Position numbers and translations under genes: made by a program. Positions 1-8,504 of a DNA stretch of 46,903 bases are shown piece after piece. The stretch spans positions 1-46,903 of the forward strand of contig MHBH01000013.1 in NCBI GenBank assembly GCA_001804805.1. The letters are read 5' to 3'. Source of the stretch: Lentisphaerae bacterium GWF2_49_21. Its GTDB lineage: Bacteria; Verrucomicrobiota; Lentisphaeria; Victivallales; GWF2-50-93. Under the pieces are notes generated by a model. It did no database searches. It was not told the origin of the DNA and saw nothing but the letters and a program-made list of their open reading frames with translations. Each line of letters opens with the position of its first letter. Position 1 is the stretch's first letter.

Positions 1-1
1 G

Positions 2-1189
2 CCTCCGGTCGGAAAAGGGCTTGACGACCTTAAGCCCGGCTCCTTCTTTTATGATGGTGCTGCCGGACAACTCTATGTGATGCTTGAGAAAAAGGATGAT
101 CCACGCACCCACCTGATGGAGGCCAGCGTGATGGACTGGGTCTTGTCGGGGAAGGGTACGGAATATGTGACAATGCGCAATCTCTCCCTGATGCATTGCA
201 ATGGCAGCCGCATCGGTACTTATTCAGTTATGCTGACCACTGGCAAGTCGCACTGGACGGTGGAGGACTGCCGGATCGAATACGGCGACTTCGGCGGTTT
301 GTCCGCCGGGGGCAAGAACCACCGCATCGTCCGCTGCATCATCAGCAACAACGGCAACAATGGCGTCGCAATGAACAATTCCGATGCAGCGCATGGATGG
401 GCGTACTATCCGACCGCCCCCCGACAGGACACAGTTGTCGAGGACTGCGAAATAAGTGGAAACAACTACCGGAACTTCCAGGCGGCCTGGCATTCTGGTG
501 GGCTTAAGCTGATCCCGGCATCACGCGGAGTTACGGTGCGCCGTTGTATCGTCAAGGACAACAACGGGCCGGGAATCTGGTTCGACAACACAATAGGAGA
601 AAATACAATTGAAGATAATCTGTGCGACAACAACACTGCCGGCATCTTCTACGAAATTTCCAAGCCGAGCGAGGACTGCGCATTCAGCGCTATCATCCGC
701 AACAACCGCATTGTACGGAGCCGCGAACAGGGCATCTATGTTTCCGCCTCCAGCGGGGTGCTTGTGGAAAACAATACGGTGTATGACTCATGGGTGGGAA
801 TTGCAGTGCATGGGATGCCAAGAGGAAAGTTTAAGCTTGCCGATAATACTGTCCAAAACAACATTATCATGGGAAGATCGCATGCCGACGCGGTCATTTT
901 CGTCGGAGACAATGCCACGAACAACACCATGGACGGCAATTTCTATGTTACTGGTCCTGCCTCAACGTACAGCAAGAATGGTCTGAGAGTCTGTGTTGTA
1001 AAGGGGCAGGGGTACGACATTACGGATAAGACGCTGGAGTCTCTAAGGGTGAAAGGATATGAAAAGAATGGACTTGAAGGCGATCCCATGTGGGTGAATG
1101 CCGCCGCCTTTGACTTTCAGCTCAAGCCCGACAGTCCGGCCGCTGGCAAGGGATGGCGGAAGCTACCTGCTGTTGATGCTGCAAAATGA
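2..1189 (+). CDS. Right-handed parallel beta-helix repeat protein, 5'-truncated by window edge
   Basis: The reading frame is open from base 2 and the residues before the first possible start codon (GTG at 77) read as normal protein (GLDDLKPGSFFYDGA), so the true start lies upstream of the window. The body is made of short repeats rich in Asn and Gly with patterns such as NNG, DNTI, ENTI and NNTVYDSWVGI, the hallmark of parallel beta-helix rungs (NosD / pectate-lyase-like fold). Such proteins are usually secreted polysaccharide-binding or lyase-type enzymes; no catalytic residues can be assigned by eye. It is followed 134 bp later by a sugar ABC importer on the same strand, consistent with a glycan-use role (inference). 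The C-terminus ends with 'D.QLKPDSPAAGKG', a frequent closing motif of this family. Confidence 0.82.
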   Translation, partial: PPVGKGLDDLKPGSFFYDGAAGQLYVMLEKKDDPRTHLMEASVMDWVLSGKGTEYVTMRNLSLMHCNGSRIGTYSVMLTTGKSHWTVEDCRIEYGDFGGLSAGGKNHRIVRCIISNNGNNGVAMNNSDAAHGWAYYPTAPRQDTVVEDCEISGNNYRNFQAAWHSGGLKLIPASRGVTVRRCIVKDNNGPGIWFDNTIGENTIEDNLCDNNTAGIFYEISKPSEDCAFSAIIRNNRIVRSREQGIYVSASSGVLVENNTVYDSWVGIAVHGMPRGKFKLADNTVQNNIIMGRSHADAVIFVGDNATNNTMDGNFYVTGPASTYSKNGLRVCVVKGQGYDITDKTLESLRVKGYEKNGLEGDPMWVNAAAFDFQLKPDSPAAGKGWRKLPAVDAAK

Positions 1190-1237
1190 TCAAGGCAAGG
1201 GGAAATGGAAGCATTCGTTCCCTATGATCCCATTTTG

Positions 1238-1295
1238 TTTTATAAAAAGCATCTCCTCTGATTGAAATTGGGCGGCTAATATGCTTTTTTATAAA
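1238..1295. repeat. Inverted repeat upstream of the ABC importer
   Basis: The arms TTTATAAAAAGCAT (near 1239-1252) and ATGCTTTTTTATAAA (1281-1295) are inverted copies separated by about 28 bp, ending about 28 bp before the start of the solute-binding protein. They could form a hairpin in the leader or be a pair of operator half-sites for a regulator of the sugar importer. No convincing -35/-10 pair was found around it. Confidence 0.45.
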
Positions 1296-1323
1296 GATTT
1301 TTTCGTAACAAGGGGAACTTTTC

Positions 1324-2820
1324 TTGAAATACATTTTCATGGCCATTCTTGCTGTTCTTATTCTCGTCACCATTGGCACCGCAATGGTCAACAAGCAGAC
1401 CAGCAGCGGCAAGCCTGTCATATACTGGGTCACCGACAACAATCCTGCGCGCGCCCTCCAGATCAACACATTCCAGGCCTGGATGAAGAAGAAGGGTTAT
1501 CCTGACTGCGAGCTCAAGCTTGATACCGCCAACCGCGACGTCTCGAAGCAGATCATACAGAGCGTTTCCGGCGTAGGCGGCGACGTGATGGACTGCTGGA
1601 GCGGCGGCGGCGACATCATGTATTTCGCGGAGATGGGGATCATGGAGGATGTCACAGAGGACGCCAAGAAGCTTGGATTCGATCCGTCAAAGACCTTCCC
1701 TTCGCTTGAGGACGATCTCAAGGTCGGTGGAAAACAGTATATCTTCCCGTGCAACGTTGGCGCCAGCATGTATTTCGTGAACTGCGAGGTCTTCAAGCGG
1801 TTCGGACTTGAAACCCCTCCTATGACCTGGGACATTGCTGAATTTGAAAGGAGGGGAAAGGAATTTGTAGAGGTGGCCAACAAGGGGCTTGAAAGACGCA
1901 TGTTTTTCATGGCCGAGAACATTGATATGATTTCAACGATGCGTTCATATGGAAACGATGTGTTCAATGAGACTCTGACGAGATCCAGGATGACAGGCGA
2001 GGGAAATGAAGGATATCTGAAGGCCCTCAAGCTCAATAAGAAATGGATAGAGGAATACCACCTCATCCCTTCGGCCGCCGAAGTCCAGTCGTTTTCAACC
2101 GACAGCGGATATGGCGGTGCGACGTTGCAGCTTTTCTTCAAGGGCAACTTCGCAATGGTGAACATCGGACGTTACGCCCTCATTCAGTTCAGGCAGTTCG
2201 GCACGATGGATCTAGACGCCGTGCAATATCCGAACGGAGGATATCCCAACACCATAATCGCGACCCGTGCGGCCCTCGTCTACAAGGGGGGGAAGAACAA
2301 GGACCTCGCGAAATATTTCCTTGCGTATCTCGCAAGCGAAGACTACAACATGAACATTGTGAATGATGCCGACGCGCTTCCGCCGAATCCGGAATACACC
2401 AGGACGGAGGAGTATCTCCACCCGAAGGACTACCCGAACGAATGGAAAGTGCATAAGAAGTTTGCGCAGGATGCCGTGGACATTTCCATCGTCCTCACAA
2501 AATCACCGTTTGTCGCAAATAAAAGGGTATACAGTTATCTGGATGACGCAAGGCAGGCGGTGCTTTCAAAAAAGCAGACTCCTGAAGAGTCTGTGAAATA
2601 CTGCGAAACCAGGATCAACGAGGAGATAGACCGTAATCTTCTTGAGAAACCAAAGCTGAGACCGGAATATGACAAGCAGCTTGAGCTGCAGAAGAAGATT
2701 GATGAGTACCGGAAGACCGGCAGGAAGATCCCGAAGGATTGGATCAGCAATCCATACCATAAGAAATACTATAAGGATATGGGCTGGCTGGAGACGGAAA
2801 AGAATGCGAATATCCAATAA
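1324..2820 (+). CDS. Sugar ABC transporter, extracellular solute-binding protein (family 1)
   Basis: A 498-residue protein with a hydrophobic N-terminal segment (about residues 4-20, FMAILAVLILVTIGTAM) that acts as signal peptide or membrane anchor; no lipobox Cys is seen. The mature part has the family-1 solute-binding pattern: an early 'YWVTDNN.AR' strand, GGDVMDCWSGGGDI, a hinge region with 'FPCNVGASMYFVN', and a late 'FKGNFAMVNIGRY' motif. It would capture an oligosaccharide outside the membrane and deliver it to the two permeases that follow. The start is TTG at 1324, chosen because AAGGGGAA lies about 6 nt upstream and the signal segment begins there; ATG at 1339 is the alternative. The C-terminal 80 residues are lysine-rich and longer than usual. 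Substrate cannot be read from sequence. Confidence 0.85.
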   Translation: MKYIFMAILAVLILVTIGTAMVNKQTSSGKPVIYWVTDNNPARALQINTFQAWMKKKGYPDCELKLDTANRDVSKQIIQSVSGVGGDVMDCWSGGGDIMYFAEMGIMEDVTEDAKKLGFDPSKTFPSLEDDLKVGGKQYIFPCNVGASMYFVNCEVFKRFGLETPPMTWDIAEFERRGKEFVEVANKGLERRMFFMAENIDMISTMRSYGNDVFNETLTRSRMTGEGNEGYLKALKLNKKWIEEYHLIPSAAEVQSFSTDSGYGGATLQLFFKGNFAMVNIGRYALIQFRQFGTMDLDAVQYPNGGYPNTIIATRAALVYKGGKNKDLAKYFLAYLASEDYNMNIVNDADALPPNPEYTRTEEYLHPKDYPNEWKVHKKFAQDAVDISIVLTKSPFVANKRVYSYLDDARQAVLSKKQTPEESVKYCETRINEEIDRNLLEKPKLRPEYDKQLELQKKIDEYRKTGRKIPKDWISNPYHKKYYKDMGWLETEKNANIQ

Positions 2821-2915
2821 TGAACAAGGAATATCCAATGTCCAAATGAAATCCGATGGGAATTGGAAATTCCTTGTTGGATATTGGACATTCAAAAAAT
2901 TTAGGGTTTGAGATC
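2821..2915. repeat. Degenerate 'ATATTGGACATT'-type repeat between importer genes
   Basis: The gap between the binding protein and the first permease carries AAGGAATATCCAATGTCC on one side and TTGTTGGATATTGGACATTC on the other. These are partial inverted copies of the same short word set. Related low-complexity words recur in at least six other gaps of the window (near 17505, 19338, 20690, 22921, 24751 and 25078). Here the repeat sits inside an apparent operon. Confidence 0.5.
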
Positions 2916-4403
2916 ATGCTCAGCAAGAAGACATCGAATACGATTGCGGGAATAGCATTCCTGTCGCCTAATATCATAGGATTCCTGTGCTTCACCACCA
3001 TTCCCCTTGTCTTCAGCATGGTCCTTGCCTTCAGCAACTGGGATCTGACCTTGCACAATATGTTCCACGATGAAGCCATCAAGTTCGTGGGGCTCAAGAA
3101 CTTCATCCGCCTTTTCCAGGAACGTGATTTCTGGAAATTCCTGGGCAATACACTGTTCCTGATGATGGGCGCCCCGTTCGCCATTGCAGGAAGCCTTATT
3201 GCAGCCATACTCCTCAACAAGGATCTCAAGGGAAAGAAATCCGGCGTGTTCAAGATAATTCTGCCAGGCGCAATACTCTTCATTTCATGTGTGATGCTGA
3301 CTCTTGTTGGCATGGGTGCGGCCGCCCTGACCATTTTAATAGTGGGTGCAGTCGGTATGACCCTGATAAGCGGGATACTTTTCGGTCAGACAGTCTACAG
3401 GACGCTTTTCTATCTGCCGAACTTCACTTCCGGTGTCGCAGTATACATCCTTTGGAAAAAACTCTACAGCCCGCAGACCGGTCCGGTGAACGCAGTGCTT
3501 GATAAACCGGTATCAGTCGTTGGGAATATAGTGAACGCCACCCCCTCGTGGGTGCTCCTCGCAGGTGAATGGCTGTGCCTGTTAATCGGGCTTTTCATAA
3601 TGATGAAGGTGCTCAAATCCCTCTTCAACCACTGGAAGGAAGGGGATATCGGATCCTGCGGTCTTGTGCTTGCATTGTTCTTTGTGATGCTTCCTGCATT
3701 CTTTGCAATACTCTGGGCGCCTACGGCGGCTATGAAACTGGCGGTCCCGGCAATTGCGGTTGTCCTGCTTGTCTTCCATCTTGCCACAGACCTGAAGACC
3801 AGGGACTTCCCCTGCACCATCTGGCATGGGGTCGGCTCTGGATTCATGATTGCAATGATCTCCCTTATCCCTATGTTCATGTTCATCGGATTTGCCGCGG
3901 CAATTGCACACTTGGCTGATATAACAAGGCAAACTGACTTTTCGGTGCTCCCGCCGCCGGAATGGCTTGCGAGCTATGACTGGGCGAAACCTGCAATCAT
4001 GATCATGGGGCTCTGGATGGCAATTGGCTCCAACAACATGCTTCTCTATCTGGCCGGTCTCAGCAACGTCCCTCCTGAACTCGAGGAGGCCGCCGACATC
4101 GATGGAGCATCTCCCTTCCAGAAATTCTGGCATGTGACATGGCCCCAGCTCGCGCCGATCACATTCTTCATAGTTGTCATGACCGTCATCGGCGGACTGC
4201 AGGGCGGATTCGAAATGGCCAGGACCATGACGCAGGGCGGTCCCTTTGGTTCGACAACTACCTTGAGTTATTTTATTTACAACGAAGGTTTCGCAACCGG
4301 AAGGCTGGGATATTCCTCCGCCATTTCCTGGGTGCTCTTCATCATGGTCTTCTCGATAACCATGATCAACTGGAAATTCGGGAGCAAATATGTCAATGAC
4401 TGA
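2916..4403 (+). CDS. ABC transporter permease, MalF-like, with large internal insertion
   Basis: Polytopic inner-membrane protein of 495 residues. The MalF-type cytoplasmic loop that docks on the ATPase is present near the C-terminus (EEAADIDGASPFQKFWHVTW, the EAA motif). Typical family members are about 290-320 residues; here roughly 180 extra residues containing several additional hydrophobic segments (e.g. VLLAGEWLCLLIGLFIMMKV, LVLALFFVMLPAFFAILW) sit between the early FYLPNFTSGVAVY segment and the EAA half. The start is set at ATG 2916 rather than the in-frame ATG 2856, because the 20 upstream codons are translated repeat sequence. It partners with the next gene; their reading frames overlap by 14 bp, indicating translational coupling. 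Confidence 0.85.
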   Translation: MLSKKTSNTIAGIAFLSPNIIGFLCFTTIPLVFSMVLAFSNWDLTLHNMFHDEAIKFVGLKNFIRLFQERDFWKFLGNTLFLMMGAPFAIAGSLIAAILLNKDLKGKKSGVFKIILPGAILFISCVMLTLVGMGAAALTILIVGAVGMTLISGILFGQTVYRTLFYLPNFTSGVAVYILWKKLYSPQTGPVNAVLDKPVSVVGNIVNATPSWVLLAGEWLCLLIGLFIMMKVLKSLFNHWKEGDIGSCGLVLALFFVMLPAFFAILWAPTAAMKLAVPAIAVVLLVFHLATDLKTRDFPCTIWHGVGSGFMIAMISLIPMFMFIGFAAAIAHLADITRQTDFSVLPPPEWLASYDWAKPAIMIMGLWMAIGSNNMLLYLAGLSNVPPELEEAADIDGASPFQKFWHVTWPQLAPITFFIVVMTVIGGLQGGFEMARTMTQGGPFGSTTTLSYFIYNEGFATGRLGYSSAISWVLFIMVFSITMINWKFGSKYVND

Positions 4404-5268
4404 AAATAGCAAAAGAGATTCGGTCATGAACGTCTCCAAGGGCAGGACCCTCAAGAGGGAAATCATGGGGATAAGCCTTCTGCATATCCTGCTTGCAGGC
4501 ATGAGCCTTCTTTTCATGCTGCCGTTCCTGTGGATGGTCCTGACAAGCCTCAAGACGCTGGCGGAAGTCGGCCTTCCGGAGTGGATGCCGGCGGCTTTCC
4601 AATGGAAGAACTACCCGGAAGTCTTTGATGTCATTCCTTTTGCCAAGTTCTACTGGAACAGCATCCTGATCGCCTCCTGGGTCACCTTCCTCCAGGTCTT
4701 TACAAGTTCGCTCGCGGCTTTCAGCTTCAGCCGTCTCAACTGGCCTGGACGCGACAAGGTCTTCCTCATGTACCTTGCCACCATGATGCTTCCCGGTCTT
4801 GTCATGATGATCCCCAACTACCAGATAATGATCTCCCTTGGCTGGGTTGACTCTTTTGTCGGACTAATCGTGCCTGCATCGTTCTCCGCGTTCGGCACTT
4901 TCATGATGAGGCAGTTCATGATGACTATCCCCACAAGTCTTGACGAGGCCGCTGAGATCGACGGAGCAAGCAAGTGGCAGCTATACTGGGATGTCATACT
5001 TCCGCTCTCAAAACCCGGCCTTATAACGCTGACGATCTTCACGTTCATGGGCAACTACCAGAGCTTCTTCTGGCCTCTGGTCATGCTCAAGTCCATCGAC
5101 AAATATACGCTTCCTGTCGGACTCCTCTTCTTCGATTCGACACGCGGACAGACCACGCATCTCCTCATGGCCGGCGTTACCATGTCAGTCCTGCCGATGG
5201 TGATAGTGTTCATCATCATGCAGAAGCAGATGGTGAAGGGAATACAGCTTGGGGCGGTTAAGGGGTAG
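4390..5268 (+). CDS. ABC transporter permease, MalG-like
   Basis: A 292-residue inner-membrane protein of normal length for the carbohydrate-uptake MalG/LacG family. About six hydrophobic segments are visible, beginning with ISLLHILLAGMSLLFMLPFL. The EAA loop is clear (DEAAEIDGASKWQLYWDV), followed by 'LPLSKPGLITLTIFTFMGNY', the usual family signature. It overlaps the upstream permease by 14 bp and completes a binding protein / permease / permease unit. No ATP-binding subunit is encoded nearby, so a shared MsmK/UgpC-type ATPase elsewhere in the genome is presumably used (inference from the family's habit). Confidence 0.9.
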   Translation: MSMTENSKRDSVMNVSKGRTLKREIMGISLLHILLAGMSLLFMLPFLWMVLTSLKTLAEVGLPEWMPAAFQWKNYPEVFDVIPFAKFYWNSILIASWVTFLQVFTSSLAAFSFSRLNWPGRDKVFLMYLATMMLPGLVMMIPNYQIMISLGWVDSFVGLIVPASFSAFGTFMMRQFMMTIPTSLDEAAEIDGASKWQLYWDVILPLSKPGLITLTIFTFMGNYQSFFWPLVMLKSIDKYTLPVGLLFFDSTRGQTTHLLMAGVTMSVLPMVIVFIIMQKQMVKGIQLGAVKG

Positions 5269-5321
5269 GGGAAGACGACAGAGGACAGATGACGGACGAC
5301 AGCTTTAAGATTCAAGAATTT

Positions 5322-5459
5322 GTTCGTAGTAGTCCGCCTAGGCGGATTCGAGTGTTCTTGAAGTAGGGACGGGCTTTAGCCTGTCCCATTCTTTGGATTA
5401 AGCATGGTACATGCTAAAGCACGTACCTACTTAACGCGCAAGCATGCGCTACTACAAAC
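5322..5459. repeat. Composite REP/BIME element, GTAG-headed hairpins
   Basis: A 138-bp element with related ends, GTTCGTAGTAG (5322-5332) and CTACTACAAAC (5449-5459). Inside are four hairpins: TCCGCCTAGGCGGA (5333-5346), GGACGGGCTTTAGCCTGTCC after a GTAG head (about 5363-5386), GGTACATGCTAAAGCACGTACC (5406-5427) followed by CTAC, and GCGCAAGCATGCGC (5436-5449). The central part (about 5361-5434) is nearly identical, in inverse orientation, to 37541-37610. Non-coding. Confidence 0.75.
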
Positions 5460-5544
5460 GGAATACCCCTCTCGTTATTGAATTCATTTCTAAGCCTGAT
5501 GGGCTTGCAGCTGGCAAATCAAAAGAAGCAAGTTTGAAATTGCC

Positions 5545-6396
5545 TCACTTCTTTTCTTCAGCAATACTTGCTTCCGGTTCGACTTTAATAAATCCGAACA
5601 CCTTGTGCTTCTCAGCTATTCTCCTGATCTCATCCATCCTGCTGCTCGCCTTCTGGCTCTTCAATGATGCGTAGGCTTCGTTGAATATGTCAGATTTTGC
5701 TCGCCAGCTGCCACCGTCGGACTTTACATAGCCGGACTTGGCATAAAGCTCCTGCTCGATCCTTTTCCAGTTTTCCTCGTAGAACTTGTCGGCTTCAACT
5801 TTGTAGCTGCCTTTGATCTGCTTTATTTTTTCCTGTGTCTTGAAGGTCGCGGCATCGGAATCGAAGAGATATTTGAATTCGTCGTAGATATCCCGCATGC
5901 TGTATTTATCCATGTCGACCAGAACGAAAATTCCGTCCTTGCCCTTGTATGTCCCCTTCACCGGGCCGGATCTGTTCTTTGACAGGAACTCCACCTGCTG
6001 TCCGACGCTCGCCTCATTGAAAGACTTGATCGCGTCATCGATCTGCAACGCAATATTTTTCTGGTTGAACTTCTCGTCGGTCAGCTTCCTGGCTGTTTCG
6101 TGGGCTTCCCTGGTAATTTGGTCGGGAGTTTTCGAAGGAGGTTTCACCGGATATTCCATCTTTGCGGATTTCGCAGCCTCCTGCTTTATCTCCTCGTCAG
6201 AAATGATTTTGACTTCAGAGAGCTCCTTCACCAGGAGCTTCTGTTCATTCTTATACGCGGACTTATAATAAATGATTGTAGCGTAAATTATGAGGATTAG
6301 CGCTGCAGGGACAATTATCAGGCCTGACAGGACCTTTAAAATACCCGTGAAAGGAGAGGGGTGTTTTTTCCTATTTGGATTAACTTGATTTGCCAT
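5545..6396 (-). CDS. Membrane-anchored protein of unknown function
   Basis: A 283-residue protein that I do not recognise. It has a short basic N-terminus (NRKKHPSPF), one hydrophobic segment at about residues 18-46 (GILKVLSGLIIVPAALILII), and then a long charged, largely helical region with possible coiled coil (residues 55-130, many E/K), so it is probably anchored in the inner membrane with the bulk outside. A small beta-type patch (VKGTYKGKDGIFVLVDMD) and a second helical region follow, ending in EEKK. It is the only minus-strand gene between the ABC importer and the glycosidase. There is no clear ribosome-binding site before the ATG. The 3' end abuts a repeat-derived stretch (about 5517-5545) similar to those at 20976 and 24844. 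Confidence 0.7.
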   Translation of the reverse strand: MANQVNPNRKKHPSPFTGILKVLSGLIIVPAALILIIYATIIYYKSAYKNEQKLLVKELSEVKIISDEEIKQEAAKSAKMEYPVKPPSKTPDQITREAHETARKLTDEKFNQKNIALQIDDAIKSFNEASVGQQVEFLSKNRSGPVKGTYKGKDGIFVLVDMDKYSMRDIYDEFKYLFDSDAATFKTQEKIKQIKGSYKVEADKFYEENWKRIEQELYAKSGYVKSDGGSWRAKSDIFNEAYASLKSQKASSRMDEIRRIAEKHKVFGFIKVEPEASIAEEKK

Positions 6397-6517
6397 TTCA
6401 AAATACCGTTATTTACTTTTGCGCGCCATATGCTAATTTTGATTGGTTTATTTGAATTACTTTGTACCTGAATTTCAAAAACTCAAATTTTATACCGTCT
6501 ATAAAAGGATTTTTAAA

Positions 6518-8485
6518 ATGAATTCCTTCCAGAGAGTGTCTGAAGCGTTGACCAAATCCGGTTCATTCACAGTTGGCGCAAACTACTGGGCCTCCCACGC
6601 AGGCACGAACATGTGGAAGGACTGGCGCCCGGAAGTAATCGACAGGGATTTCAAGACTCTTTCAGCAGCGGGTGTCCAAGTCCTGCGCGTGTTCCCCCTC
6701 TGGCCGGATTTCCAGCCCCTCACAATGCAACGCGGCGGCGGTGGATGCCTTGCCGGACTCTTCTTCGGGGAAAATCCTCTGCCTGACACGGAAGCAGGGC
6801 AGGCCGGTGTCGATGAGATCATGATACAGCGCTTTGAGAAATTCGCGCAACTTGCTGAAAAACACAAGCTCTCTCTCATCGTAGGACTCGTTACTGGCTG
6901 GATGAGCGGACGGCTCTTTGTTCCGCCAGCATTTGAAAACCTCAACGTCCTGACCGACCAGCTTGCGATAAAATGGGAGGTGAAGTTCGTAAGATATTTC
7001 ATCAAGAAGCTGAAGAAGTATCCTGCGATCATCGCATGGGATCTTGGCAACGAATGCAACTGCATGGCCGGCGCTCCGCGTCCTGAAGACGCCTGGGCGT
7101 GGACATCCGCCATTGCGAGCGCAATACGGATTTCTGACAGTTCCCGTCCTGTTGTTTCCGGAATGCATTCTCTGATTCCTGAATTCAAGGGCGGAAATTC
7201 ATGGCTTATCCAGGACCAGGCCGATCTCTGCGACCTTCTGACGACACATCCCTATCCGATTTTCACTCCTCATGCAAAACATGACCCTCTCGATACGATC
7301 CGCTCGATCCTGCACGCGACTGCGGAAAATCATTTCTACAGCGACATCGGCGGCAAACCATGCTTCACCGAGGAAACTGGGACTCTTGGGCCGATGATTG
7401 GAAGCTATGAAAAAGCTTCAGCCTTTCTCCGGACAAACATGTTCTCCCTCTGGGCGAACGACTGCCGTGGGCTTCTCTGGTGGTGCGGTTTTGACCAGAA
7501 GCACCTAATGCACCAGCCTTATGTCAAGACCGCAATGGAATGTGAACTCGGACTTTTCACAAAGGATCATAAGCCCAAGCCAATGGCTGCGGAATTCGCA
7601 AAATTCAGGAAGTTCGTCGAGGCAATGCCTTTTGAAAAACTGCCGGAACGGACTGTTGAAGCCGTATGCATTCTTCCTGGTGGCAACGACCAGTGGGGCG
7701 CCGCCTACGGAAGTTTCATACTGGCAAAACAGGCGGGACTCGACATTGAATTCCAGTATGCCGCCCAGCCGTTGAAGGATTCAAAACTGTATATGCTCCC
7801 GTCGGCAAGCGGAATGCATTCTATTCTCCGTCCCAAATGGAACGAGCTTCTGGACAAGGTAAGGAAAGGCGCGACGCTTTATCTTTCCCTTGATGACGCC
7901 TACTTCACGGATTTCAACGAGACGTTCGGTGTGGATCTCCAGTCGAGATCAACTGGAACGTCGAAAGCGTCATTCGTCATGCATGGAATCAAGGACAGCC
8001 CGACAGTCTGCTTCAGCCCGAAGACATGTTTCTCCATGAAGGCGAAGAAGGCGGAAATACTTGGGAACAATATTGCCGGAAATCCAGTCTTCTTCAAGGC
8101 GAAATGCGGGAAGGGGACAGTTTACCTCCTGACATTCCCGCTCGAGCAGCTGATGATAACGACGCCTTCATCATTCCAGTCGGAGGAAACCTGCGATGCA
8201 TGGAAGATATACAGCCATCTCGCTGAACCTTTCCTCAGGAAAAGGGCATTGAAAAGCAATCATCCGCTGCTGAATGCGACGGAGCACGTAGCCGGAAAAA
8301 CAAAACGGATATATGTGCTGATAAATGTGACCCCGGAAGACATAGAGGCGGAATTGGATGTGGCAGAAGAATGGAAGATCGACAGGAAATATCCGGCGGG
8401 ATTGACTCTTGGAAATTTGTCGGGCGGAAATGCCAGGATCTCAATCGATGCCAACTCAGGAGCCGTGTTGATTTTAAGGAAATGA
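6518..8485 (+). CDS. Glycoside hydrolase, clan GH-A (GH5-like)
   Basis: A 655-residue enzyme with a (beta/alpha)8 glycosidase core. The early strand motif GVQVLRVFPLWPDF is followed by the acid/base motif AWDLGNECN (Glu about residue 179) and the nucleophile motif PCFTEETGTLG (Glu about 285). The last ~250 residues form accessory beta domains, including a GKGTVYLLTFPLEQ segment of the kind seen in GH42/GH5-type beta-galactosidases and mannanases. No signal peptide is seen, so it probably acts in the cytoplasm on imported oligosaccharide. The start is at ATG 6518, preceded by AAAAGGA 8 nt upstream; the longer frame from 6443 has no such site. It is followed 19 bp later by a sulfatase, forming a two-gene unit. 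Exact substrate is not readable. Confidence 0.8.
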   Translation: MNSFQRVSEALTKSGSFTVGANYWASHAGTNMWKDWRPEVIDRDFKTLSAAGVQVLRVFPLWPDFQPLTMQRGGGGCLAGLFFGENPLPDTEAGQAGVDEIMIQRFEKFAQLAEKHKLSLIVGLVTGWMSGRLFVPPAFENLNVLTDQLAIKWEVKFVRYFIKKLKKYPAIIAWDLGNECNCMAGAPRPEDAWAWTSAIASAIRISDSSRPVVSGMHSLIPEFKGGNSWLIQDQADLCDLLTTHPYPIFTPHAKHDPLDTIRSILHATAENHFYSDIGGKPCFTEETGTLGPMIGSYEKASAFLRTNMFSLWANDCRGLLWWCGFDQKHLMHQPYVKTAMECELGLFTKDHKPKPMAAEFAKFRKFVEAMPFEKLPERTVEAVCILPGGNDQWGAAYGSFILAKQAGLDIEFQYAAQPLKDSKLYMLPSASGMHSILRPKWNELLDKVRKGATLYLSLDDAYFTDFNETFGVDLQSRSTGTSKASFVMHGIKDSPTVCFSPKTCFSMKAKKAEILGNNIAGNPVFFKAKCGKGTVYLLTFPLEQLMITTPSSFQSEETCDAWKIYSHLAEPFLRKRALKSNHPLLNATEHVAGKTKRIYVLINVTPEDIEAELDVAEEWKIDRKYPAGLTLGNLSGGNARISIDANSGAVLILRK

Positions 8486-8504
8486 TTAACGAGGTGCAGA
8501 TTTT

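Noticed and set aside
2856-2915. N-terminal extension of the MalF-like permease
   Set aside because: The 20 codons are translated degenerate repeat sequence; ATG 2916 begins a normal permease N-terminus.
3582-4553. Long minus-strand frame across the permease genes
   Set aside because: His/Arg/Asp-rich composition without domain, opposite well-supported membrane proteins.
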